DNA of 8,629 nucleotides from Pseudomonadota bacterium (GCA_002704665.1 PAHB01000089.1:1-8629), one strand, 5' to 3'. Positions 1 to 6,466 are shown, counted from the stretch's first letter. The notes: a model not told the origin generated them from the letters alone. Made by a program: numbers and translations.

Positions 1-312
1 GCGAGTGCTGATGCCAATGGAATACTTATGTCTTATGAAACTTATGCCCATGCTCAAGATATGATAGAAGTGGAAGAGCGTGAGACGATTAAGATGAAAG
101 GAATTAGTCGAGAGATTAAGGTGTTTTCGGTGACCGGGATAAAAACTAATTCGGAGAGCAAGGGTTTTCAGGTTAAGAAGAAACCGTCGAGGAGAGAACA
201 GTCTAAGATTGAGAAGTTAGAAAAGGATGTGGCGAGGATAGACAATAACGTGAAAGAAATGAATAAAAATATGGAAATACTTCTAAAAAAAAATCGAAGA
301 ATGTCGAGTTAA
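1..312 (+). CDS. Class III adenylate/guanylate cyclase, C-terminal end only (cut by window start)
   Basis: An open frame runs from the first base to TAA at 310-312 and gives 103 residues. The first 44 codons match the C-terminal part of the cyclase domain of the next gene (positions 1557-1688): by hand count 40/44 residues are identical and about 84% of bases, and most changes are silent. That part covers the end of the catalytic domain, so metal and base ligands lie outside the window. After it the two proteins diverge into a Lys/Glu-rich tail with coiled-coil-like spacing. The tail still shows similarity to its paralogue near the end (NMEILLKK against NMERLLKK). An internal ATG at position 28 is not a real start. 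The stop codon overlaps the Shine-Dalgarno sequence of the next gene, so the two are probably co-transcribed and translationally linked. The full gene probably continues upstream, but its integrity cannot be judged here. Confidence 0.9.
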   Translation, partial: ASADANGILMSYETYAHAQDMIEVEERETIKMKGISREIKVFSVTGIKTNSESKGFQVKKKPSRREQSKIEKLEKDVARIDNNVKEMNKNMEILLKKNRRMSS

Positions 313-323
313 AGGCGATATAT

Positions 324-1853
324 ATGAAGACCGATAAAAATATCGCAAAAGGTAATAAGGATATAACTTTGCCGGGTATCGCATTGTTAGGAACAATTAA
401 TTCGTTAACAAATATTGGGATTTCTCCGGAAAGAATACTTTCAAAATGGGGTATAAAAAAAATACAAGAAAATCAGGAGTACTCGTCGGATATAAGAGTT
501 GCTTTACATGACGAGGCTCATAAAATTTATGGGGATCAAGCGTTATTTGCTTTTGGTTATGCGAATACACTTAAATGGATTAGCCTGAAGGATAAAAGGT
601 GGACTATTGACGACCCAGTGAATGGGAGTATAAAAAGCCTTAAGAATCACATGGAAGAAGTCAGGCGTGTGATGGGCGATTCCTCAAAAACTGCAACTAA
701 GATTTATGATGGAAGATATGGAGCTTCGTTGAGCTACCAACCAGCAGGTATTTTCAATTATAAATACACACAGGCTAATTGTTTGCGACACCATACTTAT
801 GTTCGTGGAATGATGGATTGTCTTTTAGTGCCACTTTTCAAGTATTGGGACTATAAAATCAGGTTTATCAGATCAAAATCAAAAGAGGGGGATCATTGGG
901 CAGAGTTTCTATGGAAAATTGAGTTTAAACCTAGAAAAAAGAAAGAGAGTATTAACGAGATAAAGGTTATTAGAAGGCTTGAGGTAGAACAAGAATTTGT
1001 CAAGGTAGTGTTGAGAGAAACGCAAAAGCAGAGAAATCAAGTAGAAAAATTGTCCGTTCAATTAGGAAAATACCTTCCACCCCAGATTCATAAATCTATT
1101 TTAGAGGAGGATTCAGAGTCAAGAATTACCACCCGTAGAAAAAAACTGACAATATTTTTTAGCGATATTGCGAATTTCACGTCCACCTCTGAGGGTTTAC
1201 AGCCTGAGGATTTAACAAACTATCTCAATGAGTATTTTTCGGAGATGACTGCGATCGCACTGGAATTCGGAGCTACCATTGATAAATATATTGGAGACGC
1301 CATGATGGTCTTCTTCGGCGATCCTGATAGTAAAGGGGAGAGAAATGACGCTAGATCCTGCGTTGAAATGGCTTTAACAATGCAGCAAAGAATGAAAGAG
1401 TTACAAGACAAATGGAGTAAGGAGGGGTTTTCCGATCCTTTTCAAGTTCGAATGGGCATTAACACGGGATATTGTAACGTTGGTAACTTTGGTAGCGAGC
1501 AGAGGCTTACTTATACGATTATTGGTGGTGAGGTGAATGTCGCGCAGAGGCTAGAGTCTAGTGCTGATGCTGATGGCATATTAATGTCATACGAAACTTA
1601 CGCCCATGCTCAGGATGTTATAGAAGTCGAAGAGCGTGAGACGATTAAGATGAAAGGAATTAGTCGGGAAATAAAAATATTTTCTGTGAAAGGTAGAAAA
1701 AATATAGCAAAGGTAAAATCAGCTACTGATGAAAAGAAACCAACTAAGCAAGAGTTATCAGAAATGGAGAAAATGAAAAAAGATATATCACGGATAGAAA
1801 ATAACTTGAGAGGAATAAACAAAAATATGGAGAGGCTTCTAAAAAAACTTTAA
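324..1853 (+). CDS. Class III adenylate cyclase (cAMP-forming predicted), 509 aa, tandem paralogue
   Basis: Makes a cyclic nucleotide, predicted to be cAMP, from the NTP in the cytoplasm. The C-terminal catalytic domain spans about residues 270-455. Both metal aspartates are visible (D281 in FFSDI, D325 in YIGDAMM). The purine-selecting pair is K321 and T398, a Lys/Thr combination typical of adenylate cyclases, and the transition-state residues are N405 and R409 in VNVAQRLES. A linker motif common before such domains (LGKYLPPQI, 248-255) follows a coiled coil at about 205-247. The N-terminal 200 residues have no membrane segment. They look like a soluble sensor, with a stretch at 158-202 faintly like V4R/heme-NO-type domains, which is inference only. 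The tail at 470-509 is a Lys/Glu coiled coil. The start is set by AAAGG at 311-315, 8 nt before the ATG and overlapping the upstream stop. No key residue is missing, so the enzyme should be active as a homodimer. Confidence 0.93.
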   Translation: MKTDKNIAKGNKDITLPGIALLGTINSLTNIGISPERILSKWGIKKIQENQEYSSDIRVALHDEAHKIYGDQALFAFGYANTLKWISLKDKRWTIDDPVNGSIKSLKNHMEEVRRVMGDSSKTATKIYDGRYGASLSYQPAGIFNYKYTQANCLRHHTYVRGMMDCLLVPLFKYWDYKIRFIRSKSKEGDHWAEFLWKIEFKPRKKKESINEIKVIRRLEVEQEFVKVVLRETQKQRNQVEKLSVQLGKYLPPQIHKSILEEDSESRITTRRKKLTIFFSDIANFTSTSEGLQPEDLTNYLNEYFSEMTAIALEFGATIDKYIGDAMMVFFGDPDSKGERNDARSCVEMALTMQQRMKELQDKWSKEGFSDPFQVRMGINTGYCNVGNFGSEQRLTYTIIGGEVNVAQRLESSADADGILMSYETYAHAQDVIEVEERETIKMKGISREIKIFSVKGRKNIAKVKSATDEKKPTKQELSEMEKMKKDISRIENNLRGINKNMERLLKKL

Positions 1854-1861
1854 TTTTTTAG
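1839..1861. terminator. Weak A/T-rich hairpin between convergent genes
   Basis: CTAAAAAA (1839-1846) and TTTTTTAG (1854-1861) form a perfect 8-bp stem with a 7-nt loop around the cyclase stop codon. It lies between two convergent genes and could end transcription in both directions, but the stem is almost all A/T and may be weak. Confidence 0.3.
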
Positions 1862-1877
1862 CAAGTTATTTTTTACC

Positions 1878-2279
1878 TTATTTCATTAAATCAAAATCAG
1901 GCACTCCTTCAAGAGTCCCGTCTTCTTTGTACATTTCCCACTTACCTATCATCCTCCCATTTTTATAATATCCTCTCAAACTTAACTGACCATTCTCGTA
2001 ATAACTCTCATAAGGACCATCTAGTTCCCCTTTCTTGTAATAAGCTCCCGCACTCAACTGTCCATTCTCAAACCATATAGTCCACCTGCCTTCTAGTTTT
2101 CCTTTTATGACTTTTCCTCTAGTTTTGCAACAAACAGTGCCAGAGAAAGGTTCGTCGCTGAACTTCTTGTAGAGCAGACCTTTTCGTTCCACTAAATTGT
2201 CGCTGTCAACTTTTTCACACAATACCACCGGAGAGAAAAAAACAAATAAGGTCGCCAGTAATAGTGTTAGGGATTTCAT
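1878..2279 (-). CDS. Secreted MORN-repeat protein (YwqK-like), 133 aa
   Basis: The N-terminus is a Sec signal peptide (hydrophobic residues 3-20). The VVLC at 18-21 is only a poor lipobox, so a soluble periplasmic protein is more likely than a lipoprotein. The rest is a run of MORN_2-type repeats: a partial one at about 37-49, then copies at 61-82 (ENGQLSAGAYYK), 83-106 (ENGQLSLRGYYK) and 107-126 (EDGTLEGV). These share the G-x-W/Y-x-x-Y/F-x-x-x-G-x-L pattern. Proteins of this type are often annotated as YwqK-family antitoxins, but no toxin gene is seen here and that role is not supported. The start codon overlaps the stop of the upstream gene as ATGA (2276-2279), so translation is probably coupled. 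A Cys pair (C50-C51) precedes the repeats. Molecular function is unknown. Confidence 0.85.
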   Translation of the reverse strand: MKSLTLLLATLFVFFSPVVLCEKVDSDNLVERKGLLYKKFSDEPFSGTVCCKTRGKVIKGKLEGRWTIWFENGQLSAGAYYKKGELDGPYESYYENGQLSLRGYYKNGRMIGKWEMYKEDGTLEGVPDFDLMK

Positions 2280-2578
2280 CTAGCTCGCCCCCTGAATTTA
2301 TCTATTATCTCACGGGTCACATCACGTTTTAAACATATGGTGTAACAGCCGCTAATTTTTGAGTACGCACCTTGATTACCGCATCGACTTCCGTTATTGA
2401 ATCGGTAATAAGGGGGTACACTAGTGCCGGGATAACTCGCTATAGATTGATAAATGATAGTCTGAATAATTTCTTCATCGGTCATCAAAAAGCGGTCTGC
2501 CAACACTTGGTTAGAGAAGGTCATAACCAAAGCTATCAAGATGGCCATCACGATTAGCAGTATTCTCATGTTGTCCAT
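2276..2578 (-). CDS. Small secreted Cys-containing protein, 100 aa, function unknown
   Basis: Residues 5-27 form a signal peptide ending in VLA, with cleavage likely after A27. The mature part carries the pattern QSIASYPG (44-51), GSRCG (63-67), AYSKISG (71-77) and a C-terminal RDVT helix. I recognise this layout from a widespread family of small proteobacterial exported proteins, in which SYPG is usually followed by a Cys-Pro-Cys motif. Here that position reads TSVPPYY, so the paired cysteines are gone, while C66, C78 and C82 remain. The family match is from memory and the function is unknown. The gene starts 26 nt after the oxidoreductase stop and its own stop overlaps the MORN-protein start, so the three may form one operon. 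No strong Shine-Dalgarno is visible; M4 is an alternative start. Confidence 0.75.
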   Translation of the reverse strand: MDNMRILLIVMAILIALVMTFSNQVLADRFLMTDEEIIQTIIYQSIASYPGTSVPPYYRFNNGSRCGNQGAYSKISGCYTICLKRDVTREIIDKFRGRAR

Positions 2579-2604
2579 TTAGAAACTATCGGGGGTGGCT
2601 CGAA

Positions 2605-3750
2605 CTAAAACCCTTTATTCGGATTCACTAAATACTTAGCACCTGTAGACTTTTTTGTGTATGCCTTAATCGCATCTATCTGCAAAGCCTCAGCTAAAGA
2701 GACTTCATGTGAATAATGACTTGCGAAAGTCGTTTTTAATTCGCTTGCGACACGCTGGCGCAGCTTATCCTCTGCGGCCGATCCAATCTTTGCTAAGAAG
2801 TTAAATAATAGCCAACCACCCATTCCCCACGAAAAACCAAAATTACGCACAATTTCGGTTTTAGATGTATCTAGCATGCCGTAAATATAAACTTGTTTAT
2901 GCGTTATCGAACCATAACGGCTGTATTCCATCGGGTTACGATTTAAAGCTGCCTCCATGCTGGTTAGTATATGGCTCGCTAACCTACCTCCTCCGATGGG
3001 ATCAAAAGCCAAGGTAGCATTAGTAGCAGCAATCGCATCAGTTAATTCAGCTAAAAAATCAGGAGATTCGGTATTACAAACGAATTTTGCTCCCTGGGAT
3101 TTCAGCAAATCAACCTGCTCTTGTTTACGTACGATATTAACTAACGGAATCCCGTCCATGATACAGATTCGGTTGAGCATTAGACCTAAATTGGATGCCG
3201 CGGCCGCATGGACCAAGCCCTTGTGTTCTTCGCTACGCATAGTTTCAACCATACCAAGAGCGGTTATTGGATTCACAAAGCAGCTTGCCCCTTCTGCCGT
3301 CGATGCGTCATCAGGGAGTTTTAGGCATCGATCAATATTAATACAACGATACTGAGCATACATTGCCCCCCCGAGCATGGCGACTTTTTTACCGTTTAAG
3401 CTTTGAGCAGCAGCGGAGCTGCCAGATTTAACTACCACCCCAGCTCCCTCATTACCTACAGGCATGGGTTGGCCGAGTCTGCCAGCCATAGCCTTCATCG
3501 CTTTTTCAGGTACTGGTGCAGTAATGACAGGTTGTTCACCGCTGCCAGACATAGCGGCAGCGCTCATATCGGCAGCGCCAAAGAGTAGTCCCAAGTCAGA
3601 CGGATTAATTGGTGCGCCTTCTACGCGAACAAGCACCTCATTCGCCTCAGGCTCGGGCACCCCAACCTCGGCTAATGATACTACTAACTCGCCCTCGTTA
3701 CGAATTAACGATTGTAATTGTAAAGCCACAGACGGAATGGAGTTGGTCAT
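2605..3750 (-). CDS. MDR-superfamily NAD(P)H-dependent oxidoreductase (quinone/enoyl reductase-like), 381 aa
   Basis: Cytoplasmic medium-chain dehydrogenase/reductase. The GroES-like N-terminal half is seen at about 35-145, with GAPINPSDLG (45-54) and VGNEGAGVVV (98-107). The Rossmann half starts near 160, with NPITALGM (160-167) and the nucleotide-binding turn HAAAASNLGLM (181-191). The latter replaces the usual GxGxxG and is typical of zinc-free quinone reductases and enoyl-thioester reductases. VNIVRK (204-209) offers R208 for the NADPH 2'-phosphate. Catalytic-zinc ligands are not seen, so zinc-independent reduction of a quinone or enone is expected; the substrate is unknown. A Met/Ala-rich insert lies at about 60-95. 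The start is well supported by AAGGA about 5 nt upstream of the ATG at 3750. It heads a possible minus-strand operon with the two small exported proteins, although no functional link is evident. Confidence 0.92.
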   Translation of the reverse strand: MTNSIPSVALQLQSLIRNEGELVVSLAEVGVPEPEANEVLVRVEGAPINPSDLGLLFGAADMSAAAMSGSGEQPVITAPVPEKAMKAMAGRLGQPMPVGNEGAGVVVKSGSSAAAQSLNGKKVAMLGGAMYAQYRCINIDRCLKLPDDASTAEGASCFVNPITALGMVETMRSEEHKGLVHAAAASNLGLMLNRICIMDGIPLVNIVRKQEQVDLLKSQGAKFVCNTESPDFLAELTDAIAATNATLAFDPIGGGRLASHILTSMEAALNRNPMEYSRYGSITHKQVYIYGMLDTSKTEIVRNFGFSWGMGGWLLFNFLAKIGSAAEDKLRQRVASELKTTFASHYSHEVSLAEALQIDAIKAYTKKSTGAKYLVNPNKGF

Positions 3751-4083
3751 AACGATCCTTATAAATTTATGTAATAGATTAATTGGCAGCTAATTAACCA
3801 CCCAACACAACAATTAAATAAAAAGTCTATCACGTCCGCCAAGCCCCCCCAACCTTAATACTAGGAATTTCGCCCTTTGACACAAGACACTAGGCTGTCT
3901 TTTGATTATTTCCCTTTCCCATGTTTTTTTATTATCTTTCCATTCGCCAATGCAGTAGTAATCCCAAGGATTTTTTTAATTAGAGTTCCAACGGCACTAT
4001 TTTTGAAAGCACCTCGTAAAATCTGATGTAATCTTATTTTTTTATCGAAAAAACAGAGTAGAACGTAAGTACATTTTTGAATT
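3751..4083. other. Sparse intergenic region, no credible gene
   Basis: About 330 nt without a convincing coding frame. It holds the ribosome binding site of the oxidoreductase (minus strand, just above 3750) and a C-rich run at 3844-3850. A small hairpin, AAGACA (3884-3889) with TGTCTT (3896-3901), is followed by T-rich sequence. Towards the right there is a sigma70-like promoter directed at the RNA element. Open frames on the minus strand between 3906 and 4227 run through the structured RNA and begin at GTG without a ribosome binding site, so I do not treat them as genes. Confidence 0.6.
4003..4032 (+). promoter_or_regulatory. Possible sigma70 promoter for the RNA element and small ORF
   Basis: TTGAAA (4003-4008) and TGTAAT (4027-4032) are separated by 18 nt. 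Transcription would start near 4039, about 45 nt before the structured element. In an AT-rich background such matches occur by chance, so this is tentative. Confidence 0.4.
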
Positions 4084-4198
4084 GGGTCGACACCCACGCC
4101 AACCTGCTGATTCTGGGTAAGGTGGTGAGCTGAAAAGCGATGTCGCCAGTAAGGCAATACCACAGGGAGTCGACCCTACCTGCGGTGTAGGTTTTTTT
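4084..4198 (+). ncRNA. Candidate structured RNA (attenuator, riboswitch-like leader or sRNA), unknown class
   Basis: The ends GGGTCGAC (4084-4091) and GTCGACCC (4169-4176) form a perfect 8-bp closing stem around 77 nt. Inside, GTGGT (4122-4126) can pair with ACCAC (4159-4163), enclosing GCC-AGTAA-GGC (4145-4155). Each arm can instead form a local hairpin: GGGT-CGAC-ACCC (4084-4095) and AGGG-AGTCGA-CCCT (4164-4177). Directly after comes a terminator whose left arm shares bases with both the closing stem and the second local hairpin, so these foldings exclude one another. This is the layout of a cis-acting switch ahead of the 49-codon ORF, but a free-standing small RNA is equally possible. I compared it from memory with SRP RNA, 6S RNA, tmRNA, RNase P RNA and the common riboswitch cores and recognised none. 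Confidence 0.5.
4175..4198 (+). terminator. Intrinsic terminator at the end of the RNA element
   Basis: CCTAC (4175-4179) pairs with GTAGG (4187-4191). An extra C-G pair (4180/4185) with a bulged T leaves a TGCG tetraloop. Seven T follow at 4192-4198. The left arm overlaps the closing stem and second hairpin of the RNA element by two to three bases, so termination could depend on how that RNA folds. Confidence 0.6.
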
Positions 4199-4266
4199 AT
4201 GGGTGGATTTAATTCAAATTGCCACACTTGGGCATTTGCCGACGTGGCTAAATAGGAGAGATCGAT

Positions 4267-4416
4267 ATGGCAAAAATTATTCGGCGAGGACCCATCGGTC
4301 CAGACGATTCAATCTTTATGCAGAGCTGGGTGTTATCAAATCCGAAATTGAAGGTTCAACCAAAGCACGCGAAAAATAAACCTAAACCGCAACAAGACAA
4401 AAAAAATAGGAAGTAG
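4267..4416 (+). CDS. Small basic protein, 49 aa, function unknown
   Basis: ATG at 4267 is preceded by AGGAGAG (4254-4260) at good spacing, and the frame ends at TAG 4414-4416. The protein starts MAKIIRRGPIGPDDSIF and ends in a strongly basic, proline- and glutamine-containing tail with many Lys (roughly residues 27-49). There is no signal peptide or membrane segment, so it should be cytoplasmic, and its charge would suit nucleic-acid or ribosome contact (inference). It sits between the terminator of the RNA element and a strong terminator 9 nt after its stop, so it is a single-gene unit possibly controlled by the upstream RNA. I do not recognise the family. The ribosome binding site plus the adjoining terminator are the main reasons to call it real. 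Confidence 0.6.
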   Translation: MAKIIRRGPIGPDDSIFMQSWVLSNPKLKVQPKHAKNKPKPQQDKKNRK

Positions 4417-4424
4417 TAGTAGAG

Positions 4425-4448
4425 GAGGGGGCTAGAGCCCTCTCTTTT
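4425..4448 (+). terminator. Intrinsic terminator after the 49-aa gene
   Basis: GAGGGGGC (4425-4432) pairs with GCCCTCTC (4437-4444): eight pairs, one of them G-T, with a TAGA loop and four T after. This is the clearest GC-rich terminator in the window and it points with the small ORF. Confidence 0.75.
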
Positions 4449-4467
4449 AATATGTCATAACACTTTG

Positions 4468-4488
4468 GCAATGCCTTTTCCCCATTGC
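4468..4488 (-). terminator. Hairpin downstream of the envelope operon
   Basis: GCAATG (4468-4473) and CATTGC (4483-4488) are perfect arms with a 9-nt loop, 27 nt after the lipoprotein stop on the minus strand. No T-run follows, so it may act with Rho or only stabilise the mRNA end. Confidence 0.25.
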
Positions 4489-4514
4489 GATATATTTGAA
4501 AACCGCTGAGTGTG

Positions 4515-4670
4515 TTATTCAACAATATCCGGCGTAATTGCGTCTACTGCCTTTACAGTAGTTTTGACAGCTTTGACCGCTGTGGCGCCTGCAAGATCAA
4601 CTATTGCAACAGTGGTTGCACATCCTGATAGTAAAAAGCAATAAAAGAGTATTAATGATATTTTTTTCAT
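4515..4670 (-). CDS. Small lipoprotein, 51 aa (NF038104-like)
   Basis: The frame begins with ATG at 4670 and ends with TAA at 4517-4515. The N-terminus MKKISLILFYCFLLSGC is a textbook lipoprotein signal with the lipobox LSGC, so lipidation of C17 and attachment to a membrane, probably the outer one, are expected. The mature part is only 35 residues, Ala/Val/Thr-rich (ATAVKAVKTTVKAVDA), and ends TPDIVE. This matches my memory of tiny lipoproteins annotated as NF038104 family, whose function is unknown. The ATG overlaps the TGA of the 82-aa gene (ATGA, 4670-4667), so translation is probably coupled and the gene is the last of a three-gene envelope operon. At 51 codons it is easily missed by length cut-offs. 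Confidence 0.8.
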   Translation of the reverse strand: MKKISLILFYCFLLSGCATTVAIVDLAGATAVKAVKTTVKAVDAITPDIVE

Positions 4671-4915
4671 TGAAAGCATTGAGATCGCAACTCCTCTAAG
4701 CCCTTGGGTGTGACTAACTCCTCAAGTTCCATCTCTAAAGTAATCTCTTTGTATCTGAGCATGCGCCACTCATCTTCATCTATACTTTCTGCTGATAAAT
4801 AATGAGTACACTCAACGTCTATTGGAAACTCGGATATTTCTCCGTCATCAATCTTTGCTTCCAACAGCTTTCTTTGGGTATGTACCTCCATGTATTCTTG
4901 TATTAGATTATTCAT
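4667..4915 (-). CDS. Acidic hypothetical protein, 82 aa
   Basis: A Glu-rich cytoplasmic-looking protein with no signal peptide or membrane segment. It appears helical, with heptad-like stretches at about 3-25 and 52-75 and a conserved-looking centre (GEISEFPIDVECTHYLSAES, 26-45). I do not recognise a family. It follows the adhesin-E-like gene by 25 nt and overlaps the lipoprotein gene by 4 nt, so it is the middle gene of an operon. Its ribosome binding site is weak (GGAAA about 8 nt before the ATG). The striking point is a second, decayed copy about 3.7 kb away at 8372-8602 that aligns without a gap. This duplication argues that the gene is real and was once mobile or recombined. The intact copy here has no internal stop. 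Confidence 0.75.
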   Translation of the reverse strand: MNNLIQEYMEVHTQRKLLEAKIDDGEISEFPIDVECTHYLSAESIDEDEWRMLRYKEITLEMELEELVTPKGLEELRSQCFQ

Positions 4916-4940
4916 TTACTTTTCCGTGATCATTTTATTA

Positions 4941-5330
4941 TTATCTACATAATAATTTTGCTAGGTATTCCATAGAAGAGCTCGGAACAAATTCTCTTTT
5001 CTTTTTATCATTTCCTGTTTTACCGTGTTGATTTTTCCAATTTTGATCAAAATAAAACGATATTTTAAATTGCTGAAATTGTTTCCTTTCACAACCTATA
5101 TGCATATGCGATTCACTACTTCCGATTACCTCAAGTAACGGAACTTTATGACGCACTCTTTCCCAGACTATCATGGAGTCTGAAGTCCGGTTTATTTGAG
5201 TGTTATTGTAGAAATACTCGTTTCCATTTGAATCAGTAAGGTAATTTATCCACTCCGCTGATACTGGAGCTGAGATTAACAACAGTATTATTATTATTAA
5301 TTTTAGTTTAGGTTCTTTCAACACGTCCAT
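4941..5330 (-). CDS. Surface-adhesin E-like exported protein, 129 aa
   Basis: A signal peptide (LIIIILLLISAPVSA, cleaved before EW at residue 26) is followed by a pattern I recognise from the adhesin_E-like family (PF16747 type). That pattern is a start of EWINYLTDSNGNEYFYNN, then an IVWERV strand, a Cys in HIGCERK (C80), an aromatic F-K-I-S-F-Y strand and a closing SSSMEYLAKLLC (C128). The two Cys probably form a disulfide in the periplasm or at the surface. The Haemophilus namesake binds host proteins, but most homologues are uncharacterised and no ligand can be assigned here. An in-frame GTG at 5348 would add six residues. The ATG at 5330 is preferred because AGG lies about 7 nt upstream and the signal peptide is then of normal length. 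It is the first gene of the operon with the 82-aa protein and the lipoprotein. Confidence 0.8.
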   Translation of the reverse strand: MDVLKEPKLKLIIIILLLISAPVSAEWINYLTDSNGNEYFYNNTQINRTSDSMIVWERVRHKVPLLEVIGSSESHMHIGCERKQFQQFKISFYFDQNWKNQHGKTGNDKKKREFVPSSSMEYLAKLLCR

Positions 5331-5373
5331 CTGAATACCTGTCTCCACGACACCAGTTATGGTTTATCAAACA

Positions 5374-5402
5374 ATAATACCCCGATTGCTAGGATAGGTA
5401 AA
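5374..5402 (-). promoter_or_regulatory. Sigma70-like promoter of the adhesin/lipoprotein operon
   Basis: On the minus strand TTTACC (5402-5397) and TATTAT (5379-5374) are 17 nt apart. The transcript would begin near 5367 and give a leader of about 36 nt before the ATG at 5330. A separate promoter here means the operon need not depend on the beta-barrel gene upstream. Confidence 0.45.
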
Positions 5403-5458
5403 AAATACTAATTTTTTGAAGAAACAACCCTAATCGGCCTTAGCGGCAGCTGTTGGAG

Positions 5459-6241
5459 TCAAAACCTGTACTCAAATTCTGTCAACCATTTCAATGTTTT
5501 GTTAGGAGTAGACTCGGTGGTTCCAAATAAATACGCAAATTCGTACTTAAGAGAGATGCCATTTTTTACTGGAATAAATCCAAAAACACCGGGACCTAGA
5601 TTATGCTGTTGCTTCGAATAAGATAGATCCCCGAGTTTGCCAAAACGACCAAAAAACTCTAAACCTGGTTGAATATTCGGCGTCAACTTATAACGGAATT
5701 GGTTTGCATAGCCAACCTCAATTTGCCCTGATTCACCATTACCGAATTCTTTTTCTATAATAAAGTTGAAAGTGTTTCTCAATCGCCCAGCTCGTTTGTA
5801 AAGAAGGAGTCTTGATTCAAATTCGTAAGGGTCTGCAAGTTTTTTGGGCAGCTTTATTCCTACAAGTAATCCGATATCGATTGGATTAGCAGTTTCATTG
5901 AAGGCTTTTGTATCCGTGAACTCGTATCGCGATTCTATTTCAAATGCATTAAAGTGGTTACGACCATCCACACCTTTTTTTAAATGACCCTCAACCTCAA
6001 CAAAAAAACGATCGGTAAATCCAACTCCGAGACCATATTTTTGTTTACCGAGGTTATTCTTTTCAGGCGCACTGTCTTTTGTGGCAAATCCTCTAGTACC
6101 AGCTTCGAGTTCTTTGTTTACTATCGGCCACCAAGCCCTGAAAGGTGGAGATTCGGTAGGTTCTTCCGCATATACAAGCCCCGTGAGCATAAGGCATAAA
6201 GCAATCAAATGAATCTTTAAATATACGCTAACCGAGGGCAT
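5459..6241 (-). CDS. Outer-membrane beta-barrel protein, 260 aa
   Basis: From the ATG at 6241 the protein starts with a signal peptide (MPSVSVYLK, then a hydrophobic stretch ending LVYA, cleaved near residue 25). The mature part shows alternating hydrophobic/polar strands with frequent aromatic girdle residues: YGLGVGFTDRFFVEVEG, FEIESRYEF, GLLVGIKL, FFGRFGKLG and LKYEFAYLFG. It ends in EFEYRF, with the C-terminal Phe that the BAM machinery recognises. An outer-membrane barrel is therefore well supported, but the transported substrate is unknown. The open frame extends 40 codons further to an ATG at 6361. I prefer 6241 because it starts a normal signal peptide, although neither start has a good ribosome binding site. 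It diverges from the metal operon and may share its control region. Confidence 0.75.
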   Translation of the reverse strand: MPSVSVYLKIHLIALCLMLTGLVYAEEPTESPPFRAWWPIVNKELEAGTRGFATKDSAPEKNNLGKQKYGLGVGFTDRFFVEVEGHLKKGVDGRNHFNAFEIESRYEFTDTKAFNETANPIDIGLLVGIKLPKKLADPYEFESRLLLYKRAGRLRNTFNFIIEKEFGNGESGQIEVGYANQFRYKLTPNIQPGLEFFGRFGKLGDLSYSKQQHNLGPGVFGFIPVKNGISLKYEFAYLFGTTESTPNKTLKWLTEFEYRF

Positions 6242-6466
6242 TTTTTTATTAAAAATAAATAATATAAAAGAATAACACGAGATAGGTTTGTTCGTTTGAG
6301 AATTTAAAAGTTCAAAATAGTAGCAACAAATCTTGAGTTGATCCGTGTTTTCCAGCTCCATCAGCCAGCGGCTCTTTATGAAGGAAATAACTCAAGATTT
6401 TGTCTCGAAATAACTTGCAATCACCTTTGTAGGGTTTTTGGCAAATAAATAGCTGGCTAAGCCTGT

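Noticed and set aside
1878..2279. YwqK-type antitoxin of a toxin-antitoxin pair
   Set aside because: MORN repeats alone are behind that label; the protein is exported and the coupled neighbour is an exported protein, not a recognised toxin.
2957..3793. Plus-strand open frames opposite the oxidoreductase
   Set aside because: They are antisense shadows of a well-supported MDR gene and their translations have no recognisable motifs.
4084..4198. Retron msr/msd or integron attC site
   Set aside because: Paired terminal repeats suggested a retron, but no reverse transcriptase gene is in the window; the core attC boxes (RYYYAAC/GTTRRRY) are not arranged here.
3906..4227. Minus-strand open frames of 61 and 85 codons
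   Set aside because: They run through the structured RNA and its terminator, start at GTG or without a ribosome binding site, and their products show no family or signal features.
5379..5400. TACC...GGTA half-sites near 5379-5400 as a second CsoR operator
   Set aside because: The arms are short, too far apart and interrupted; they coincide with promoter elements of the adhesin operon and lack the G/C triplets at operator spacing.
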